Source of the DNA: Gamarada debralockiae
Lineage: Eukaryota; Ascomycota; Leotiomycetes; Helotiales; Hyphodiscaceae
Length of the DNA stretch: 64,000 nucleotides
Direction of reading: 5' to 3'
NCBI GenBank assembly: GCA_002803225.1
Contig: NXFV01001730.1
Location: 1-64,000 of the forward strand
This document shows positions 57,162 to 64,000 of this stretch, piece after piece. Under the pieces are notes generated by a model. The model saw only the letters and a list, made by a program, of their open reading frames with translations. It had not been told where the DNA came from and did no database searches. Every line of letters begins with the position of its first letter. Positions within the stretch are counted from its first letter, which is position 1. A program made the position numbers and the translations under genes.

Positions 57162-59982
57162 ATGGACGTTAATTCAACCCCTCCGCCGATTCCTACCCGG
57201 ACACGACAACATGCACGTCGAAAATCACTTCAGGGTCCTTCGACACCCTCCTCAAATCGCGTGCATGTGCAACCCGCCTCGCCGGAAGTCATCTCGTCCC
57301 TCATAACATCTCTCTCGATCATATCATCTCCTGCAAACCAGCTCTTCGAAAATCCTCCTCTCGGAAGTCAGTCGACGCCTGCCTCTCCATCTGCAGCACG
57401 TACTACATTTGGCAATTTGAATGCGACTAGGGCATCGGGTGGAAGCTTTGGAATAGACTACGGCGCATACGAGCAACCTTCCCTGAGGGACCTTCCCGAA
57501 CAGGAGTCGCTTGATGAACTTGCCGCAAGCCCTCCCGTTATTCGAACGGCAAAACCACCGTCCGGATTTTCTCCTTTAACTGCGCCAAAACCATCAGGTC
57601 GCGATTCTAGTCCTTTAAAGAGCTTCCTCAGGGGTGGCTCGAGGCCATCGTCAAAGGGGTCATTGGGATCAAAAGAACAGGATGATGCAAGCAGCATCGG
57701 CAATCTTTCAATCGAACCTGGACCAGCACCGATCCACGAGTTGCGCAGAAAATCCTCCGGCGAAAGCTGGGGAAAGAAACAATCGAGGAATCAAAGAGGC
57801 CTGATGTATATGAGTTCGAAGGAGCGGCTCCGGGAGAAGGAGCAGGTGAAGAGGGCTAGTGTTGGAGCAGTGGGGGGGAACTCAAAGGGGCTTGGAATAG
57901 ATCGACTGCCGTTACCGACTTTCGACTCCGACTCTTTCATGGCAGAGACAGCGATCGGGGAAGAACCTGAAGAATCTTCACCAACCACTGCTACAGCACC
58001 CACCAGTCCAATCAAAGGTGGCATAAGTCCTGCTCTCAGTACTGGCAGCCAAGGTGGTATTGGCTCTGGTAGGTTCATACCAGCGAGAGACTCTTCCCTT
58101 CGCAAGCCGGCAACCACGACGACGAAACGCTCGTCTCAGAGATCCAGCCGGCAGAGTGGGAAGCAGAAGGCTGTTGAAGATGGGGATGGGGCAATCACAG
58201 AACTCGATGAGCTAAAATCGGAGCGGAAACGAGAACGGAGCCGGCGAGATCACCAAGCTGCTCCAGCTGAAGCCACCTCCAAGATGATGGAACCTCTAGA
58301 CAGCTTGGAAATGCCGCAACCGTCGAAAGCCACCACCTTGGCCAGCAAGCAGGTTGGGGAGAGTGCAAACGTAGAGCAGCATCTCATCGTTGAAGACGCA
58401 GAAGATGGAGCTCCTTTCCCAGCTGTTGCACAACGGAAAGCTAGGCCTAGCCCCGACCGAGGCAGCCGTTCAACAAGCCAGAAAAGGAGGTCTGGCAAGT
58501 CGACACCTGAGCCAATGGAGGCTTCCCAGCCAAAGCGGACCGGGTCACGGCTCAGGCGTCTATCAGCACCTCTAAGCCCAAAGGCCTCAGAGAAAGATTC
58601 GCATCAGAGAAGCAGCTCGATTCCTCTATCAAGAGTCGGCTCGCCTGAGCCTGTCAAACCACCCCAGATCCACGTTGATGACCGTCCCACGAGTGCTGAC
58701 TCTATTGACGATGCGGTCGAGGCCTACTTGTGCTCTCCTCGGTTATCACAGAAGATTAGACATCCACAAACTGGAAGAACAATCTCGTTCTCCGAAGTTG
58801 GTGACTCAGAGGGTTTTGCTGTCTTCTGTTGCGTTGGGATGGGCTTAACCAGATACATCACAGCATTCTACGATGAATTGGCCCTGACCTTGAAGTTACG
58901 CCTGATCACACCAGATCGGCCAGGTGTTGGAGATAGTGAGCCGTATAATGATGGAACAGCAACACCCCTCAGTTGGCCTGGTAAGTGAAACGTGAAGTTG
59001 GTACTGAGCTTGTCACTAACGTTGTATAGATGATGTTTACGCAATATGTCAGGCATTGAAGATCACCAAATTCTCCATCCTAGCCCACTCAGCAGGCGCA
59101 ATCTATGCGCTCGCAACTGCCCTTCGTATGCCTCAGCACATTCGCGGCCGTATCCATCTCCTTGCACCGTGGATACCTCCGTCTCAGATGAGCGTCTTTG
59201 GTGGCCAAGTTGCATCACCTCCTGCAAACTCTCTACCAACGTCCCAGCGTATCCTTCGCGCCCTACCAACCCCGATTCTCAAGGCTGCAAACTCAAGCTT
59301 CATGAGTGCTACAAGCAGCTCCATCACCAGCAGCCTTCCAAAGTCGCCAAGGAGAAGCAAGAGAAAGTCGACTGGACGTGATACTCCTGCTCCGAGCGGA
59401 AGAAGCACCGTAACGCCAGGTTTGGACAAGGAGAACCACGGGAGGAATTCCACGATTTATCCCGATCCATCGGAACCTGGAGCATTAGAGAGAGCGGCAA
59501 AGGACCCTACAGATCCGAATAACGAAGCTGCCATTCTTGCCGCGGCCGCTAGTACATTGGCAGACAAAGAAAGACAGATGACCTACGACACTAGACTCAC
59601 GCATGCAATCTGGGACTTGGCTACATCTGGCGCAAATCCAGCTGTAGACCTACTCGTCTGCTTAGAGCGGAGACATACCATTGGATTCCGATATGTTGAT
59701 ATTACACGCGCCGTTGTCATTCATCACGGAAGCAAGGACACCCGAGTCCCTGTTGAGAATGTCCGATGGCTAGGAAAGACGATGCGAAGATGCGAAGTAC
59801 GAGTATTGGAAGGCGAAGGTCACGGACTCATGGCCTCTGCCGCAGTGATGGGTGGTGTATTGATGGAGATCGCGAGAGAGTGGGAGGATTGGATGAAAGT
59901 GACAGGTACTGGGGTCGCTGGAAAGAACGATAGAGAGAGGAGAGCTTTGAGGGAGAGGACTAGTGTTGGTGCTTTCAGATAA
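57162..59982 (+). CDS. Alpha/beta hydrolase with long disordered N-terminal region, 923 aa
   Basis: Two exons (57162-58980 and 59030-59982; intron 49 nt, GTAAGT/TAG). Residues 1 to about 530 are Ser/Pro/Arg-rich and presumably disordered (many SRTSQKRRSGKS-type stretches, possible phosphorylation sites). The hydrolase fold follows: GFAVFCCVGMGLTRYI, the PDRPGVGDSEPYND loop, and a nucleophile elbow AHSAGAIYALA with the Ser in HSAG rather than the classic GxSxG. LAPWIPPSQ comes next. A Ser/Lys-rich insert of about 110 residues splits the fold. Then AVVIHHGSKDTRVPVENVRWL supplies the acidic residue, and EGEGHGLMASAAVM the catalytic His. The substrate is unknown. It is a fungal architecture of regulatory flavour; a family name cannot be given. 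Confidence 0.85.
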
Positions 59983-61163
59983 AGGGTGTGTTGGAAAGGT
60001 TGGAGGTGTTGGAGTTCAGTGTAAACCAAGCAAGCAAGTCTGGTGTTTAGGGATTGCGGGATCGAAGATGGTCTCTTCGTGTAGTTTTATGGGCGGGTGG
60101 ATTCGGGTTTGATGACCTGTATGATTTGTACACTTATGATAGTAGTAATCTAATTTGTCATTATGCAAAATCGAAGGCGTTCGCGTCAATGTTCGTTTGT
60201 TGTTTCAGCCCTATGCGTGTGTTAAAGCATGGCCGTCCACTTCTGCCAACGACGTCCCACAAAACCGGTACGTGATGAAAGTCTTCGAAACTCACTCTCA
60301 CACACCTATTCGTGCCCAATATGCCCAAACCCGTCTGCTAGCCTTATGAACGAATACAAAAACGTGCTTTCCATGTGAGCCAGCAGCCAACGTTCATGTA
60401 ACTACCCGGCATCTCTCCCGTAAAAAAATCTTCAATTTTGTTGGGAATTGTGATGGGTCAAATTGATGATGAATAAGATGACGAAGCCTTACGATGTTTC
60501 GAAGGAAATGCATTGCGAACCCCCGCAAACAAATTTCCCACCGGTCCTTGATACTTTGATAGAAGGAATGTTTGACGAAACTTAGCCAGGGGGGTCTCAA
60601 GGCTTTGGCAGCGGGACAGGGTTTTTTATCGATTGGTGTGGTTCTAACTGCTTTTGAACACTTCGCGCCACAGGAAAGGAGATGGATGCGTGCTTCTTCT
60701 CCGCATTTCAAATCCAAGCTTCTCTTTATACATCACTCAGTTGAACTACGACTCGGAACTGAAGATTTGGCTTGGGAAGACTTAACTATTAGAGTTTCGG
60801 CACTCGAACTTCACCCACTGAGATTGTTTGGAAGTAGGCGGACAGGTGGAAAGGAGTGAGACGCGGTCACACAGACGTTTCTTTGGTTTTGGCCCTCCAC
60901 GAGCTGATTGATCTGCTTGCGTGCTTTTGTAGCACAAGCAAACATCTGCGATACCGAGCCAGTAGGCTTAACGGAACTTTCAATAGACACGTCCACGTCA
61001 GGGATCCAAGTAGATGCCGAAATACTATCATCGTCAAGCTCGTAAGTTTACCCAACTCATTCCTCAACACCCTTCTCCTCCAAAGGTTGAGAGTACAATG
61101 GCTGACAGGTTCGATCTTCGTGAAGCTGTGAATACATCTCCTCTCTTCAGGAGAACAGCCAAA
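59983..61163. other. Intergenic and leader region of the glutaredoxin gene
   Basis: About 1.2 kb. The right part (61014-61163) is in frame with the glutaredoxin. Upstream ATGs at 61014 and 61098 could start longer forms. A GTAAGT donor at 61042 and a TTCAG at 61146-61150 suggest a 5' leader intron instead. Nothing is recognised in 59983-61000. Confidence 0.4.
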
Positions 61164-62028
61164 ATGCCTTCGATGCGCCGCATCAAAGCCTTCGGCCTCC
61201 TAATCTTCCTCATCGTAATCACGATCCTGTTCTGGACTGCTTCCCTTCGCCAGACCCGCGCCCAAGACTCGCGCGCCGTTGGGGATTTCTACGATAAAAC
61301 AGTCAACGCCCTCAACTCGAAAAACAAAGCAGCAGCAGGGTCGACAGAGGATGAACTGATAGCGAAGAAAATGGCGGAGAGTCTGAAAGAGGCAGCGCAG
61401 GTTGCGAAGGGTAACGCGAATGCGAAAGCCCCGAAGCCGGATCCGCCGAGTCAGGTTGTGGGTGTGGGGAATGCGGCCGAGGGAGCGAGGGGTGATGAGA
61501 GGAGTGTTGCTGGACGGAAGAAGTTTGGAGGTGGGGAGGAGCAGAAGCCGGTTAAGGAGGAGGAGAAGGAGAGTGAGGAGGATCATGAGATTGAGGTTGA
61601 GTTGAATTCTATTTTGAAGAAATCGCCAAGTAAGCTTCCTTTTCCTGTTTTGATGCTCGGGGAGATTTGGAGTAGAGGCTAATTGGGGGTTGGGAACAGT
61701 TATCATCTTCTCGAAATCATACTGTCCGCATTCTCAACGTGCAAAGGGCATCCTACTCGAGAAATACATCATCGACCCATTACCCCACGTCGTGGAACTG
61801 GATCAACATCCTATAGGGGCTGGAATACAGGCACACCTTGCAAAGCTTACTGGAAGGAGAACAGTACCCAATGTGCTGATAAACGGTCGCAGTATAGGTG
61901 GTGGTGACGACGTTGCGGATTTGGATTCGAAGCAGATGTTGATTGAGAAGATCAAGGAGTTGGGAGGGAAGAAGATGCTGGATGCGAGACTAAGGCCGAT
62001 TGAAGAGGAGAGTCATGGGTTGAGATAG
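61164..62028 (+). CDS. Membrane-anchored monothiol-type glutaredoxin (Grx6/Grx7-like)
   Basis: Thiol-disulfide oxidoreductase of the early secretory pathway. Two exons (61164-61629 and 61700-62028). From ATG 61164 the protein has 264 residues; ATG 61098 (286) and 61014 (314) are in-frame alternatives. The preferred start gives MPSMRRIKAFGLLIFLIVITILFW, a basic flank plus one helix, the signal anchor expected of Grx6/7. A long Lys/Glu-rich stalk follows. The glutaredoxin domain starts at VIIFSKSYCPHSQRAKGILL with active site C-P-H-S. It then has the cis-Pro region RRTVPNVLINGRSIGGGDDV with the glutathione-binding GGxDD, and ends with an acidic helix. The single active-site Cys plus Ser is consistent with the monothiol type. 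Confidence 0.88.
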
Positions 62029-63767
62029 GTGGGATTGAGAGAAGGGTGATAAGAGTGGGACTTGAGCACATGGTTGTTAAGCGGAAGGAGAGGATAATGG
62101 TTATTTGTGAGCATTCTTCGGCGTTGGGGATAGGATGGAAAGGAATCCCAAACACTGCGTCGGCGTCTGGTATTTTGTCTGGGAATTTTCAGGTTCTGGT
62201 GTAAGAAGCACCAATTGTATCATCAGGGTTGTCAAAGTACTTACTTATTAATGAAGAAGACGTTTATTCAGTCGGTTTCAATGGCAAAGTTCTTGCCCAA
62301 GTGGGGACCTGGAGGTGAGACTGGAGAACATAGACAAGGCTAAGATTGAGGGGTTCCAGAAGAGTTTGTCAAATTCGCCCTCATAGGCCTCCCATTATCC
62401 TAAAATGTTCACGCTCTTTCGGATTCCTTGAGGATACGACGAGCCCCACCACTCTGAGCTAAAGAAGGGCGGAATCTTTGCAATGCCAAGCCGTCTTCGA
62501 TATTTCGGGCTTCGTACCAGGCCTTTGGGACCCTTCCAGAGGAGAAGCGGTGCTCTACCTCGTCGTGAAGAGCTTGGTATTTATGTTTTCCAGGTCATTA
62601 CCTCCCCAAAGATTCGGACCTGGACGCCCAGCCCGAACATACAAGGGGCATTCTTGAATAAATATCAAGCCCTGGCCTCGATTTCCTGATCTTCACCATA
62701 TCTGATGGACATTTCCTTATCGGCAGCTAAAAGGATGCCTGTGGCTTGCCGCGAGAAGCTTAAATTTTTTGTCCGAGCGAAGAAGATCATTTCCAGGCGC
62801 TGAGGCGGAAGACGACGTCAAGACTTCTTTATCGCATTCCCAGGAGAGCACTCAAATCGACAAAGAGGAAAGAGATCGTCCAATTACGGATGATATCATA
62901 CTATTTTATTTACGTCGTGGTATCAGTTTATCCCAATCCTCCACTACGCCTTCTCACGGGAAGATCTTGGTGGAAGATAATTATACTCAGCGTTATGTTG
63001 ACATTGCTTTTATTAGATTTCGGCGTGTACAGAGTTGCACCAGCGCGCATTAGAATGAGAGGCATGGCACTTAATTCCTCCATACTCACTTCCCTTTGAG
63101 CTCTTTATAATTTCTTAATTTTCCTTGTGATACTTTTCACGAATCATGGCAGACTCTAGCTTAGCTATTTCAACTTCTGCCAAAAATTCTTCGAAAGCTC
63201 AAACATCACCCCTCAAGGTCTCCCACCTATCAAACTCCTCAGTGACCCCTCGGAACCATATTGCATACTAGAATCCCCGAAATTCTGCAAGTGACCTTCG
63301 AGTCAGGTGTGATCAAACCCGTCACTTGCGTCGTCCAAGTGTCCAAAACCTTGATGGGTGCTAAGCAAGGCTAAGTAGCCTCGTCCCTTCTCCGTTATGG
63401 AAGGTACTACCTTGATGGACTTCCATCAACACATAACCTATTCTCTTTCGCAATCTTCACTCTTCTTCAGCAATGCAGAATTTTGAATAATTGCATTTCC
63501 GATTCTATCACTTCGAAGCGTATCATTACGAAGACAGACCATATCCAGTATCATACGCAGCCTTGCGGGGTTTCCGATATTCATCGGGATTGAACGAGCG
63601 ATTGAGATTCGAAATCAACGGCTATCGACCCGTCGTTGTTGTTTCTTGAATGATTCACACGCCTGCTACGAACTTCGATCTCGATCGTTCATCTGATACG
63701 GAATCAAGCAGCTTCGAGTATAAATTCTCAAACGAAAGTCCCCCCCTTCATCGCGAGACAACAGAAG
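62029..63767. other. Long upstream region, nothing firm
   Basis: About 1.74 kb before the last gene. A near-perfect hairpin TTGATGGACTTCCATCAA lies at 63412-63429. Plus-strand frames at 62483-62689 and 62769-63053 lack ATG support or family resemblance. Several runs of C and T precede the final ATG. No RNA gene is recognised. Confidence 0.35.
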
Positions 63768-64000
63768 ATGGCCGACCAATATGCAGCTCCACAAGCTGCA
63801 AGCAGTCCTCACCGCAACTACGACTCTTCCCGACGAAGCTCTCATGGAACGAGAAGTTCCCACTTCAGAATCACACCGCAGAAGTCAGACATCCTCCTCG
63901 CCAGCAAGGAAGGTATCAGCTTGCCAATAGAGATCTGCTTGAAGATCGTCGAGGACGTAGTGAGCGCGGATCCCAAGGTCGGATCTGGGGCTTTGATGAC
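63768..64000 (+). CDS. F-box-like protein, 5' end only (cut by window end)
   Basis: Open from ATG 63768 to the window edge (77 codons plus). The N-terminal 45 residues are Ser/Arg/His-rich (NYDSSRRSSHGTRSSHFRI). They are followed by ISLPIEICLKIVEDVVSADP, which resembles the opening LP-E-I helix of an F-box domain. It may be the substrate-adaptor type of ubiquitin ligase subunit, but only the first helix is visible. The frame is open with no stop and the ATG is preceded by a CT-rich leader. The rest of the gene and its exon structure lie outside. Confidence 0.55.
   Translation, partial: MADQYAAPQAASSPHRNYDSSRRSSHGTRSSHFRITPQKSDILLASKEGISLPIEICLKIVEDVVSADPKVGSGALM

Overview
The window is nuclear DNA of a filamentous ascomycete (Pezizomycotina). 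Protein-coding genes are spaced 0.2-2 kb apart on both strands. They carry introns of about 45-60 nt with GT-AG ends and CTRAY-like branch points. Gene content is typically fungal: KMT1/DIM-5, GID4, TRS65 and LCB4. Gene style suggests Leotiomycetes (Helotiales-like), but that is inference only. No rRNA, convincing tRNA or CRISPR was seen.

Layout, left to right. A broken coding remnant lies at 1-1030. It is followed by a POL4-type family X DNA polymerase (-), a possible remnant at 4846-5374 and a GNAT acetyltransferase (-). Next come an orphan serine-rich protein (+) and a 1.2-kb array of degenerate repeats at 10.54-11.76 kb. Then follow TRS65 (-), PRP40 (+), RLI1/ABCE1 (-), CHD1 (+), a hexose-type MFS transporter (+), an HST-class sirtuin (-), MED16 (+), an F-box-like orphan (-), GID4 (-), MAGO (-), SEC26 (+), LCB4 (+), RRP1 (-), a DIM-5 H3K9 methyltransferase (+) and a coiled-coil orphan (+). 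A decay island at about 51.9-54.3 kb holds a truncated Tc1/mariner-type transposon and a metallophosphoesterase pseudogene. It is followed by a fatty-acid-hydroxylase-like protein (-), an alpha/beta hydrolase with a long disordered N-terminus (+), a membrane-anchored glutaredoxin (+) and the 5' end of an F-box-like gene cut by the window end.

Most genes are core functions: transcription and chromatin (CHD1, MED16, sirtuin, KMT1), RNA processing (PRP40, MAGO, RRP1), translation recycling (RLI1), vesicle traffic (TRS65, SEC26), sphingolipid signalling (LCB4) and regulated proteolysis (GID4). Several are head-to-head pairs sharing short promoters: TRS65/PRP40, RLI1/CHD1, sirtuin/MED16, MAGO/SEC26 and RRP1/KMT1 (166 bp).

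I built the spliced models by hand from splice signals, reading frame and recalled family sequences. In every multi-exon model with a proposed start, the exon lengths sum to a multiple of three. I found no complete new defence or mobile system. The least explained structure is the repeat array between two convergent gene ends at 10.54-11.76 kb.
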